Source of the DNA: Bacillus sp. USDA818B3_A
GTDB taxonomy: Bacteria > Bacillota > Bacilli > Bacillales > Cytobacillaceae
NCBI RefSeq assembly: GCF_009928415.1
Contig: NZ_JAABNN010000003.1
Span: 216,145-280,144, forward strand
Direction: 5' to 3'
DNA length: 64,000 nt
Positions 8,167 to 15,920 of the stretch are shown piece after piece; the first letter of the stretch is position 1, and each line of letters begins with the position of its first letter. A model generated the notes under the pieces. The model was not told the origin of the DNA and ran no database searches. It saw only the letters and a program-made list of their open reading frames with translations. The position numbers and the translations under genes are program-made.

Positions 8167-8376
8167 ATGGACATTCGCGAGTTAAAAAGCAAATTTATTC
8201 AAAGCCGGGACTACAGTACTGATGACGTTAATGCCTTATTGGATTTTGCAAAAAGTGCGTATATTCACAATGAAATTGATATTAGAGAATATCGCCTGCT
8301 TGTCCGCGAACTTGAAAACCAAGGTGCGGTTATACCTGAAGCATATGTTGAACATCCCCTTCTTGAACATTCTTAA
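8167..8376 (+). CDS. yppF: YppF family protein
   Basis: This 69-residue protein (MDIRELKSKFIQSRDYS...) has the YppF signature DVNALLDFAKSAYIHNEIDIREYRLLVRELE, two amphipathic helices, with a short tail. The function is unknown. ATG 8167 follows GGGGGAG by 6 nt; an in-frame GTG at 8149 overlaps that ribosome site and is rejected. It stands alone on the plus strand between yppG and yppE. Downstream, 8380-8432 contains two small GC-rich hairpins without a T-run. Confidence 0.75.
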   Translation: MDIRELKSKFIQSRDYSTDDVNALLDFAKSAYIHNEIDIREYRLLVRELENQGAVIPEAYVEHPLLEHS

Positions 8377-8454
8377 AAATTCCAGCAGTACTCCGTGCTG
8401 GGCCTCTGCCGAAATAACGCCGGGCAGATCATCATTTATTAATTAATACTACAA

Positions 8455-8482
8455 AAAGAGATGCAGAGTGCTGCATCTCTTT
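8455..8482 (-). terminator. Bidirectional terminator yppF/yppE
   Basis: The 12-bp stem AAAGAGATGCAG / CTGCATCTCTTT with a 4-nt loop touches the yppE stop codon at 8483. On the minus strand it is followed by TTTTTGTAGT, on the plus strand by CTATTTATTT. Confidence 0.85.
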
Positions 8483-8839
8483 CTATTTATTTAGCTCCTT
8501 GATTATTTCCAGTAAAATATACTCTATCGTACGATGGGCGTTTAGAAACCTGGACTTGCTAGTCTCTGGAAAAAAGGATTGTATAGAAATTTGATCAATA
8601 TGGGCAGACGTGATATCAATTTGTTTTGAATGCAAATGATCCGTTTTTGCGGCAAGCAGCCATTTTTTTGCGGCTTTATTCCACTGTTCATTCATTTCCT
8701 TGACTTCGTTTGCAAATGGTTTAATCACATCGTTGAAATCATGTTTTATTCCTGTCTTTCTGCATTCTTGATAGTTATTTAAAAATGTTTCATTATATTG
8801 TAAGAGTTTTTCTGTTAAATAAAGAATTTCTTTCGGCAT
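8483..8839 (-). CDS. yppE: YppE family protein (DUF1798)
   Basis: The 118-residue, all-helical protein matches the YppE/DUF1798 pattern. It has an N-terminal LTEKLLQYNETFLNNY helix, a central KPFANEVKEMNEQWNKAAKKW block and a C-terminal region ending RTIEYILLEIIKEL. B. subtilis YppE is a small helical-bundle protein of unknown function. No signal peptide or catalytic motif is visible. It is transcribed alone, with terminators on both sides (8455-8482 and 8869-8899). Confidence 0.75.
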   Translation of the reverse strand: MPKEILYLTEKLLQYNETFLNNYQECRKTGIKHDFNDVIKPFANEVKEMNEQWNKAAKKWLLAAKTDHLHSKQIDITSAHIDQISIQSFFPETSKSRFLNAHRTIEYILLEIIKELNK

Positions 8840-8868
8840 GTTCCTTTTCCCTTCTTAAATGCAAATAA

Positions 8869-8899
8869 AAAAGTAGCAACATTCCAGGATGCTACTTTT
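8869..8899 (-). terminator. Terminator upstream of yppE
   Basis: The stem AAAAGTAGCA / TGCTACTTTT with an 11-nt loop and a T-run on the minus strand closes the gene at 8924-9199. Confidence 0.8.
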
Positions 8900-8923
8900 A
8901 ACTATTATTTATTTTAAAGGTAG

Positions 8924-9199
8924 TTAAAATCCCATTTCAAGTTTTAAGGATTTCGGAACTGGATTAAGATTAGGATCAAGGATATCCTCATAAGGTTTTT
9001 GATTTACTTGTCTTGATTTTTCCTCTAGGTCAAGCAGAAGATGACTTGTTATCGTTATTTTCTCTTGTTCCTCTTTTTTCAAATGAAAGCGCTGGTCTGA
9101 GAAGGAGGCTTCTAGAACAGACTCCAATTCTTCTAATTGATCATATATTTCAGTTAACATCATAAGCATTTTCTGTTTTTCGGACATTGGTATATTCAT
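8924..9199 (-). CDS. Small uncharacterised helical protein
   Basis: From ATG 9199 (GGAGGG 7 nt upstream) the product has 91 residues beginning MNIPMSEKQKMLMMLTEIYD. It is predicted largely helical, with an acidic amphipathic stretch (LEELESVLEASF) and a basic/acidic helix, ending with NPVPKSLKLEMGF. The open frame extends 19 codons further, but that part lacks a ribosome site. It occupies the place of yppD in B. subtilis, but I could not confirm similarity, so no symbol is given. A terminator follows. Confidence 0.6.
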   Translation of the reverse strand: MNIPMSEKQKMLMMLTEIYDQLEELESVLEASFSDQRFHLKKEEQEKITITSHLLLDLEEKSRQVNQKPYEDILDPNLNPVPKSLKLEMGF

Positions 9200-9346
9200 T
9201 ACTAATCCCTCCTCACGAATATCTATTACGTAGTATTCTCTTTCTTTTTTCAGCATCCTTCTGACTTGACAAAACTAGAAGCAATTCGTCAAAGAAAGTG
9301 CTCATACTGCGTTCATGAATTTCTTATTCGACATGTTTATTAGACC

Positions 9347-9376
9347 GCATGAAAAATAGCTGAACCGCACATGCTA
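9347..9376 (+). promoter_or_regulatory. Possible sigma-G promoter of sspM
   Basis: GCATG (9347-9351), exactly 18 nt, then CATGCTA (9370-9376) fits the sigma-G pattern GHATR-N18-CATWHTA with one mismatch. The predicted transcription start would be only about 12 nt before the ATG, shorter than usual, which lowers confidence. Confidence 0.35.
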
Positions 9377-9394
9377 GTGATGGAGGTGTTTTTT

Positions 9395-9502
9395 ATGGCG
9401 AAGAAAAATAATCCTACAAGCAAGCAATCAAAAGCTGTTACAGAACAAAAAACTGGCTATGGTGATAAAAAGCTTGAAGGACCAAATCGTCCGGCGGAGT
9501 AA
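9395..9502 (+). CDS. sspM: Small acid-soluble spore protein M
   Basis: The 35-residue basic, polar protein starts MAKKNNPTSKQSK and ends in GDKKLEGPNRPAE. The tail DKKL-GPNRP is the mark of SspM, a minor forespore-specific spore protein, and the gene sits next to yppC as in B. subtilis. GGAGGTG (9382-9388) precedes the ATG by 6 nt. A strong terminator begins 10 nt after the stop. It is a monocistronic plus-strand gene among minus-strand genes. Confidence 0.8.
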   Translation: MAKKNNPTSKQSKAVTEQKTGYGDKKLEGPNRPAE

Positions 9503-9512
9503 TATTAAGCAA

Positions 9513-9538
9513 AAGCAAGGAGTTTTTATTCCTTGCTT
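9513..9538 (+). terminator. Terminator of sspM, shared with yppC
   Basis: The stem AAGCAAGGA / TCCTTGCTT with an 8-nt loop is followed by T7 on the plus strand. On the minus strand it lies just after the yppC stop and could also end that transcript. Confidence 0.85.
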
Positions 9539-9541
9539 TTT

Positions 9542-10519
9542 TTATTTCCACTTTTTTAGATTAAGTGACTTTTGCAGGGAAAGTAGTAAGTGCAGCTGAT
9601 TGGATTTTTCATAATACCAGTCAGTAAGGTGAATAGGATGATGATGTCGAGCAGTAGAATACAGCCAGGCAGGGTAGATGATTCGCTGTTTACTCCAATC
9701 TTTATTCTCATGTTGATGATGGGCAATCACGGGAAAAGTGGTTCTTAGCAGAGGAGTTTTTCTGCCCGTTTTCATTTTAAAATATTGTTCATAATCGTAT
9801 CTTGAACCAGTATGTGGTGTTTTTTCAGCAAACTCAAAAAAGTAAGGAAACAAACGCGGATGAAAAAGAACACTAGCCAGTCTCTTCCCAAGGTTAATTC
9901 GTTTAGAAAGGGACTTAAATCCATATACGCTTGCACCATAAACCTCCCCTCCACAGGTAGGAAAAAGTACACAGCTAAAATGCAGCCAATCCTGAAAAGA
10001 AAAAAGGAATGAGTGAAAGACTTTTTTCTTATAAATTGGATGCTCAATCACAGGTTCTTGGATTACATTCTGTTCATTAATGATTAAAGCCGTTGTTAAC
10101 CTTTTCTGATCGCCCTCCTTCCAATACCGAACCCATTCTTTTTGCATGAAAGCAGAAACATGGAAATAATGAAGTAAGTGAAACATCGGCCGATTAAATT
10201 TCGTCGAATATTGATAGAGCATAAGCTGGGGAAATACATCATGAAAAATCAGCCAATTAGCCCGTTCATAAGTTAAAAAAAGCTGCTTTCTAATTTGTGG
10301 TTCTATTACTTCTGGGAAAATGTCTCCTTCTAGATCACACATATTCCAGCCGCCATTTCGGGAAACCATACTTGCGAGAAAAGACCAAATAATATCGGAA
10401 TTTTGCTTAAAATAGGCAAAATAAGCATTCGTTCTTGAAATATTATCGACATTTTTCTTGTTTGTTTCAGCTGTAATTTGACGAATAATTGTTTGTTCCT
10501 GTATTGTAAGATGATTCAT
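9542..10519 (-). CDS. yppC: YppC family protein (DUF2515)
   Basis: The 325-residue product matches the YppC/DUF2515 family in length, position and composition. It is rich in aromatic residues, with blocks such as NAYFAYFKQNSDIIWSFLAS, SRNGGWNMCDLEGD and FPRTW-like hydrophobic helices (QDWLHFSCVLFPTC). No function is known. ATG 10519 is preferred over ATG 10525 because AAGGGA then has 8-nt spacing. It is divergent from recU, as in B. subtilis. Confidence 0.78.
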   Translation of the reverse strand: MNHLTIQEQTIIRQITAETNKKNVDNISRTNAYFAYFKQNSDIIWSFLASMVSRNGGWNMCDLEGDIFPEVIEPQIRKQLFLTYERANWLIFHDVFPQLMLYQYSTKFNRPMFHLLHYFHVSAFMQKEWVRYWKEGDQKRLTTALIINEQNVIQEPVIEHPIYKKKVFHSFLFSFQDWLHFSCVLFPTCGGEVYGASVYGFKSLSKRINLGKRLASVLFHPRLFPYFFEFAEKTPHTGSRYDYEQYFKMKTGRKTPLLRTTFPVIAHHQHENKDWSKQRIIYPAWLYSTARHHHPIHLTDWYYEKSNQLHLLLSLQKSLNLKKWK

Positions 10520-10666
10520 ATTCATCTTCCCTTATATTTAATAGAGTTTAATCTGGGTATTAATCTATACAAAAGGAATGATCCTCTATTTTTTCAATAC
10601 AATGATACAATTACTATTAGCGTGTTCGACAAAATTTATTTTATACACCCAATTAGAGCGAAGATT

Positions 10667-10675
10667 TGGTATGAT
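10667..10675 (+). promoter_or_regulatory. Extended -10 promoter of recU-ponA
   Basis: TGGTATGAT is an extended -10 element (TGn plus TATGAT) 24 nt before the recU start. The region 17 nt upstream has no good -35, as is common for extended -10 promoters. Confidence 0.4.
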
Positions 10676-10699
10676 AAGGAATAGCTTAAAGGGGTGTAA

Positions 10700-11302
10700 A
10701 TGATGAATCTTAATTACCCAAATGGAAAAAGGTACCAACCGAAGGAACAGCAATTAGACTCTGTCAAAAACTCGAAAAATGGGTCATATAGTAACCGGGG
10801 AATGACATTGGAAGAAGATTTAAATGAAACCAATCAGTATTACAGAGAGAAAAAAATCGCGGTGATACATAAAAAACCAACGCCTGTTCAAATTGTTCAG
10901 GTGGATTATCCGAATAGAAGTGCAGCTGTAATTAAAGAGGCATACTTTAAACTTGCCTCCACTACCGATTATAACGGGGTATATAAAGGAAGATATATCG
11001 ATTTTGAAGCAAAAGAAACCCAAAATACGACCTCGTTCCCATTAAAGAATTTCCATCAACATCAAATTCAGCATATGGAGGAAGTAGTGGATCAAGGGGG
11101 CATATGTTTTGTGATTCTTCGCTTTACAAAATTTGAACAAGTTTATTTCCTAGAGGCAAAACATTTATTAAAGTTTTGGGAGAGAATGAAGACTGGAGGC
11201 AGAAAATCCATTACGAAAGTGGAAATAGAACAGAAAGGATACCACATCCCGCTTGGATTTCAGCCAAGAATTGACTATATTAAAATAATAGACCAACTTT
11301 AG
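10700..11302 (+). CDS. recU: Holliday junction resolvase RecU
   Basis: The 200-residue protein carries the RecU blocks [64 protein letters not shown] (with the acidic D..E.K nuclease site) and [12 protein letters not shown]. RecU cleaves Holliday junctions in recombination and chromosome segregation. ATG 10700 or 10703 both follow GGGGTG. ponA begins 42 nt after the stop with no terminator between, the conserved recU-ponA operon of Bacillaceae. Confidence 0.95.
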   Translation: MMNLNYPNGKRYQPKEQQLDSVKNSKNGSYSNRGMTLEEDLNETNQYYREKKIAVIHKKPTPVQIVQVDYPNRSAAVIKEAYFKLASTTDYNGVYKGRYIDFEAKETQNTTSFPLKNFHQHQIQHMEEVVDQGGICFVILRFTKFEQVYFLEAKHLLKFWERMKTGGRKSITKVEIEQKGYHIPLGFQPRIDYIKIIDQL

Positions 11303-11344
11303 AAAGCTTCATTTTTTCATAGTTAAGAAAGGAAGGAAATCATT

Positions 11345-13990
11345 ATGTCTGATCAATACCAATCAAGAGAGGAGCGCAGGAAACAACTCCAGGCCAAAGG
11401 TAAGAATAAAGCAAAGAAAAAACCCCGCGGACTTTTCAAAAAAATCATGCTCAGTCTAGTAGTCCTCGGTATTATAGGTATACTTGCTGGAGTTGGGACT
11501 TTCGCCTATTTAGTAAAAGACGCTCCTAAATTGGACCCTAAGTTATTAAAAGATCCTATTCCTTCGAAAATTTTAGATAAAGATGGCAAGGAGATTACCG
11601 AAGTAGGTGCTGTTAATCGAGAATATGTAAATTATGAAGACATCCCCGAAGTTCTTGAAGATGCGGTGTTGGCTACTGAAGATTATCGTTTCTATCAGCA
11701 CCATGGAATCGATCCGATTCGTCTTGGCGGTGCCATTTTGGCGAACTTCCAACAGGGCTTTGGTGCGGAAGGCGGCAGTACAATCACACAACAAGTTGTT
11801 AAAAATGCCTTCTTAACCCAAGAAAAAACTCTGAAGCGTAAAGTTCAAGAAGCATGGCTTTCATTTCAGCTGGAACAGCAATATACAAAACATCAAATTT
11901 TTGAGATGTATGTAAATAAAGTATATGTATCAGAAAATAGTTACGGTCTTGCAACAGCAGCCAAGATATATTATGGAAAAGAGTTAAAAGACTTAACATT
12001 AGCTGAAGCTGCCCAACTTGCCGGGATGCCGCAAAGCCCTAACAACTACAATCCATTTAACCATCCAGATCTAGCTGAAAAAAGACGTAATATTGTCTTA
12101 TCGCTAATGCAACAGCACGGATACATATCAAAACAAGAAATGGATGAAGCCAAAAAGGTTTCTGTAACAGCTACAGTATTAAAGGAAGAACAGCGCCAAG
12201 TTGATGATAAACCATATGAAGCATTTGTTGATGCGGTTATTGACGAGGTCAGCGACACTACTGATTTTGATATTTATACAGATGGATTAACTATCTATAC
12301 AACTCTGGACAAAGATGCACAATTGCATGTTAATGAAATATTAAATACACAGGATTCGAATATCATCCCTTATCCTGATGATAAATTTCAAGCAGGTATC
12401 GTCCTCCTTGATACCAAGACCTCAGAAATTCGGGCGATTGGCGGCGGGAGAAACCAACAGGTTAAACGCCCTTTTAACTATGCAATCGATACGAGACGCC
12501 AGCCTGGTTCTACCATTAAGCCGGTGCTTGATTATGGTCCGGCTATTGAATATTTAAATTGGGGTACCTATGAAATGATTAACGATAAACCAATTACTTA
12601 TTCATCAGGCAAGAAATTTGGAAACTGGGACCAAAAATATAAGGGACCAATGACAATGAGAACAGCCCTTCAGTTATCACGTAATAGTCCTGCTGTTCAA
12701 GCACTGCAGCAAGTGGGCTTAGATAAAGCAAAAGACTTTGCAGTCGGTCTTGGGATACCGTTAAAAGAAATCTACGAATCTTATGCTATTGGCGGCTTTG
12801 AAACAGGAGTATCTCCTCTTCAAATGTCTGGTGCATATGCGGCTTTTGGAAATAATGGATACTATACCAAGCCGCATTCGGTTAATAAAATAAAGCTGCG
12901 TGACGGGACTATGATTGATACCGCTCCTGAACCTAAAGTTGCGATGAAGGACTCAACAGCTTTTATGGTTTCAGATATGTTAGAGAGCGTTCTGGAATAC
13001 CCTGGTACAGGGACTCGGGCCAAAGTATCCGGGCTGCCGATTGCCGGAAAAACAGGGACAACAAATTATACAGACCAAGAAATGCAACAATGGGGTATAA
13101 GCAGCAGTTCTGTACCAGATGCCTGGTTCACAGGGTATACAACAAATTATACAGCATCCATTTGGACAGGGTACGAGAGCCGTAAAACTCCAATTACTGC
13201 ACAAGGCAGCAATCAAAGAATAGCCCAGTTGTTATTTAAGAATTTAATGGCTTATGTATCTGAGGACATTGAAACTCCTGATTTTACAATGCCTGATAGT
13301 GTTCAAAAAGTGAGAATTGAGAAAGGAACTATGCCGGCGGTATTGGCTAGTCAATATACTCCAAGCAGTCAGGTTTCTATTGAATATGCGGTCAAGGGGC
13401 ATTCACCTAAAAAGGTATCCGAGAAATATAACAAACTTAATGCACCTTCAAATTTAGCGGCTAAATATGATGAAACCAGTGGAAATGTTGTGGTCACATG
13501 GAACTATAACTCAAGTAGAAATGCCCAGTTTGACATTACCATTGACAGTACAACCAATCCGAATCACTCCGTTCAGTCAGGAGAAAGTATTACTTTTAAG
13601 GCTAATCCGGGGGAAAAATATACAATCTCCATTTTTGCCACTAATGGAACTAATAAAAGTGATTCAGTCCACACTTCTATTGAAATTCCTAAGGTTGAAG
13701 AGCAAACTGATCCTGGTACTGTAACCGATCCAGGGAATGGGAATGGGAATGGGAACGGGAACGGGAACGGGAACGGGAACGGGAATGATAACGGAAACGG
13801 GAATGGGAACGAAACTAATAATGGAAATAATGATGGAACAGATACCGGAAATGATAATGGAACTGATAATGGCAGCGGAAATGAAGAGGATAATAGTAAT
13901 AACCAAGGAGGGGGCGCCACCCCGCCTGTTACTACCCCTGTAACCCCGCCAAGCAGTCAGAACACCGGTACTGGCGAAGAAGATGAGTAA
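11345..13990 (+). CDS. ponA: Class A penicillin-binding protein 1A/1B
   Basis: The 881-residue bifunctional murein synthase has a basic cytoplasmic tail and a membrane helix (about 34-54). The GT51 transglycosylase domain has Glu112 in ATEDYRFYQHHGID and GGSTITQQ at 143-150. The transpeptidase has STIK (Ser389-Lys392), SRN (445-447) and KTG (569-571). A fibronectin III-like domain follows at about 700-780. The last ~90 residues are a disordered tail, first (GN)n then Thr/Asn/Pro rich, extracellular. The Gly-Asn part is encoded by tandem hexamers and may vary between strains. It is the second gene of recU-ponA, ended by the terminator at 14004. Confidence 0.96.
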   Translation: MSDQYQSREERRKQLQAKGKNKAKKKPRGLFKKIMLSLVVLGIIGILAGVGTFAYLVKDAPKLDPKLLKDPIPSKILDKDGKEITEVGAVNREYVNYEDIPEVLEDAVLATEDYRFYQHHGIDPIRLGGAILANFQQGFGAEGGSTITQQVVKNAFLTQEKTLKRKVQEAWLSFQLEQQYTKHQIFEMYVNKVYVSENSYGLATAAKIYYGKELKDLTLAEAAQLAGMPQSPNNYNPFNHPDLAEKRRNIVLSLMQQHGYISKQEMDEAKKVSVTATVLKEEQRQVDDKPYEAFVDAVIDEVSDTTDFDIYTDGLTIYTTLDKDAQLHVNEILNTQDSNIIPYPDDKFQAGIVLLDTKTSEIRAIGGGRNQQVKRPFNYAIDTRRQPGSTIKPVLDYGPAIEYLNWGTYEMINDKPITYSSGKKFGNWDQKYKGPMTMRTALQLSRNSPAVQALQQVGLDKAKDFAVGLGIPLKEIYESYAIGGFETGVSPLQMSGAYAAFGNNGYYTKPHSVNKIKLRDGTMIDTAPEPKVAMKDSTAFMVSDMLESVLEYPGTGTRAKVSGLPIAGKTGTTNYTDQEMQQWGISSSSVPDAWFTGYTTNYTASIWTGYESRKTPITAQGSNQRIAQLLFKNLMAYVSEDIETPDFTMPDSVQKVRIEKGTMPAVLASQYTPSSQVSIEYAVKGHSPKKVSEKYNKLNAPSNLAAKYDETSGNVVVTWNYNSSRNAQFDITIDSTTNPNHSVQSGESITFKANPGEKYTISIFATNGTNKSDSVHTSIEIPKVEEQTDPGTVTDPGNGNGNGNGNGNGNGNGNDNGNGNGNETNNGNNDGTDTGNDNGTDNGSGNEEDNSNNQGGGATPPVTTPVTPPSSQNTGTGEEDE
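13733..13786 (+). repeat. Nine tandem GGGAAY hexamers inside ponA
   Basis: GGGAAT x3, GGGAAC x5 and GGGAAT x1 run without interruption and encode a Gly-Asn repeat. Unit changes keep the reading frame, so slippage would change tail length without breaking the gene. Confidence 0.95.
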
Positions 13991-14003
13991 GTACTATATA
14001 CAG

Positions 14004-14039
14004 AAAAAATCGTCCAGGTTAGCTCCTGGACGATTTTTT
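14004..14039 (+). terminator. Bidirectional terminator ponA/ypoC
   Basis: The stem AAAAATCGTCCAGG / CCTGGACGATTTTT has a 6-nt loop with A and T runs on the outer sides. The ypoC stop codon (14019-14021) lies in the loop. Confidence 0.92.
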
Positions 14040-14372
14040 TGCGATATTACTTTTTACAAACTGCTTTTCCTGCTCACCCATTAGTTCACTTAACTGGCGA
14101 TAGGAATGATATAGATCAGGTCTTGACTTAACAAAATCTAGTCTCTCTTTCATATTAACCGGCTTAAAATGAAATTGATCATATGCGTCTTCATTAACTG
14201 GTAAGCTTACATTATTGGTAAGAAATAAAAATTGCAGGAACAGCTTGATACCCTTTTCCATCCACTCTTTACTGTTTCTCTGATCTCGCGCACGAAATAA
14301 TGGTTCAATTTGAGATTGAATTTGTCCCCATTCTGTAAGTAGTGCAGCAGCAGCTTTAAGACGATTATCCAT
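14019..14372 (-). CDS. ypoC: YpoC family protein
   Basis: The 117-residue protein is helical and charged (LFRARDQRNSKEWMEKGIKL, FHFKPVNMKERLDFVKSRPD) and matches YpoC by position after nth and by size. Its function is unknown. ATG 14372 overlaps the nth stop (ATGGATAA), so the two are translationally coupled, and its stop lies in the loop of the terminator shared with ponA. Confidence 0.7.
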   Translation of the reverse strand: MDNRLKAAAALLTEWGQIQSQIEPLFRARDQRNSKEWMEKGIKLFLQFLFLTNNVSLPVNEDAYDQFHFKPVNMKERLDFVKSRPDLYHSYRQLSELMGEQEKQFVKSNIAKKSSRS

Positions 14373-15027
14373 TCACAGTGTCCTTGCCTTTCATTCGCTT
14401 TTTTCCTTCTCGGCACAGTTCTAATAATGGACAGGTCGGACATTGTGGATTTTGGGCTTTACAGTGATAACGTCCAAAGAAAATTAACCGGTGATGTGTA
14501 ACAGACCACTCATCTTTTGGTACCTTTTTCATTAACGTTTTCTCAACTTCCAGAACTGAATCCTTCCAACGGCATATGCCTAAGCGTTTACTAACCCTCT
14601 CCACATGTGTATCCACTGCTATAGCTGGAATATCAAAGGCTACAGATACAACCACATTGGCCGTTTTCCTGCCTACTCCCGCCAGCTTTGTCAGCTCATC
14701 TCGATCCATAGGCAGCACACCATTATATTCTTCTAATAACATTCGGCATAGGCTCTGTATATTTTTTGCTTTATTACGATATAAACCGATTGAGCGGATA
14801 TCATTTTGAAGTTCTTCTATTGAAACATTTAAATAATCTTCTGGAGTTTTATACTTTTTAAATAAATCCTTTGTCACCTTATTAACAAGTGCGTCGGTAC
14901 ATTGTGCAGATAACGATACGGCGATAACAAGTTCAAAAGGATTGGAATGGTTTAGTTCACAATGTGCTTCTGGAAACATTTTACCCATTTCATCTAAGCA
15001 ATATCTAATTTGTGTATTATTAAGCAA
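14365..15027 (-). CDS. nth: Endonuclease III (DNA glycosylase/AP lyase)
   Basis: The 220-residue base-excision repair enzyme has a helix-hairpin-helix block LTKLAGVGRKTANVV with the catalytic Lys, the catalytic Asp in AVDTHVERVSKRLG, and a C-terminal [4Fe-4S] motif C-x6-C-x2-C-x5-C (CKAQNPQCPTCPLLELC). TTG 15027 (AGGTGA 5 nt upstream) gives MLNNTQIRYCLDEMG, which lines up with B. subtilis Nth. An in-frame GTG lies 9 nt earlier. It is followed by ypoC with an overlap. Confidence 0.95.
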   Translation of the reverse strand: MLNNTQIRYCLDEMGKMFPEAHCELNHSNPFELVIAVSLSAQCTDALVNKVTKDLFKKYKTPEDYLNVSIEELQNDIRSIGLYRNKAKNIQSLCRMLLEEYNGVLPMDRDELTKLAGVGRKTANVVVSVAFDIPAIAVDTHVERVSKRLGICRWKDSVLEVEKTLMKKVPKDEWSVTHHRLIFFGRYHCKAQNPQCPTCPLLELCREGKKRMKGKDTVNG

Positions 15028-15090
15028 TGAAATCACCTGCCATATAAAATAAAAGAAAACGAGAGAAGGTTCCCTCGTTAATTGAATTTA

Positions 15091-15789
15091 TTACTGCTCC
15101 AACCAGTTATAAAAAGGGACGGCGGGCTGCTCTGAGTCATCCTTGCCATGTACTTTTTCAACTTGCTTTTGCCGGAATTTACGTCCATGATTTTTTGCCT
15201 GTTCAATGGTTTTAATCCCGTTTTTCTTCCATTCAAAAAGAATCCGATCAATATAGCGAAAATTTAATTTGCCCGACATGACTGCCTCACGAAGTGCAGC
15301 TTTTATGATTATTGGATCATGGTGATCATCGTCCATCCACATTCCAAGGGATTCACACTCAAATGGTGATAATGGCCGGCCAAATTCTTTTTCAAAACAA
15401 GTATAGACATCTGTTTCTTCTGTTTTCTTTTCTAATTGTCTCGTTAGCTGATCCTTTACTAAAAACTGATCAACTAGTTTTTCCCATAGGGGATTAACTG
15501 AATATTTTTCATACCGAATGCCTTCATTGGAATACTGGTCAATTATTTCAATAAAGCCCCGCTGTATCATCCTCCGAAGCATATCATTACATTCAGCAAT
15601 CGAAATGGTCATTCTAGCTGAAAGCTCCTCAGGAGTAGGAAATTCATTCCCTTTTTCAATGAAAGTAATAATATTTAATAAAAGGACAAGTTCCGTTTCA
15701 TTTAAGTTTAAATTTCGATATTCCGAAAAAAGCATGGTGGGAATTGATATATTCCCTTCCTGCATCCAGGCTAATATATTTGATTTCAT
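15091..15789 (-). CDS. dnaD: DNA replication initiation protein DnaD
   Basis: The 232-residue protein has an N-terminal winged helix (about 1-100, with NLNETELVLLLNIITFIEKGNEFPTPEELS) and a C-terminal DnaD domain (about 125-210). The latter includes FEKEFGRPLSPFECESLGMW and LNFRYIDRILFEWKKNGIKT. DnaD assists DnaA and DnaB in loading the replicative helicase and in restart. ATG 15789 has AGGTG upstream. In B. subtilis asnS lies between aspB and dnaD; here the 130 nt between them hold only the aspB terminator. Confidence 0.93.
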   Translation of the reverse strand: MKSNILAWMQEGNISIPTMLFSEYRNLNLNETELVLLLNIITFIEKGNEFPTPEELSARMTISIAECNDMLRRMIQRGFIEIIDQYSNEGIRYEKYSVNPLWEKLVDQFLVKDQLTRQLEKKTEETDVYTCFEKEFGRPLSPFECESLGMWMDDDHHDPIIIKAALREAVMSGKLNFRYIDRILFEWKKNGIKTIEQAKNHGRKFRQKQVEKVHGKDDSEQPAVPFYNWLEQ

Positions 15790-15872
15790 CTGTCGACACC
15801 TCTAGATTAGTATATCATGAACAATCTATTCGAGTAAGAGTATTAGGAATCCATCTTTGGAAAGGAAAAACA

Positions 15873-15897
15873 AAAAGCCTGCAAAATGCAGACTTTT
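15873..15897 (-). terminator. Terminator of the ypmB-aspB unit
   Basis: On the minus strand the stem AAAAGTCTGCA / TGCAGGCTTTT (one U-G pair) with a 3-nt loop is followed by TGTTTTT. Confidence 0.75.
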
Positions 15898-15920
15898 CGT
15901 AATACTCGGGTATATAGTGG

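Noticed and set aside
10478-10684. 68-codon plus-strand frame upstream of recU
   Set aside because: It overlaps the start of yppC in antisense, has no ribosome site and covers the recU promoter.
13573-13920. Antisense frames of 80-115 codons opposite the ponA tail (Pro/Phe or Ile/Val repeats)
   Set aside because: They are mirror images of the Gly-Asn hexamer repeat, not genes.
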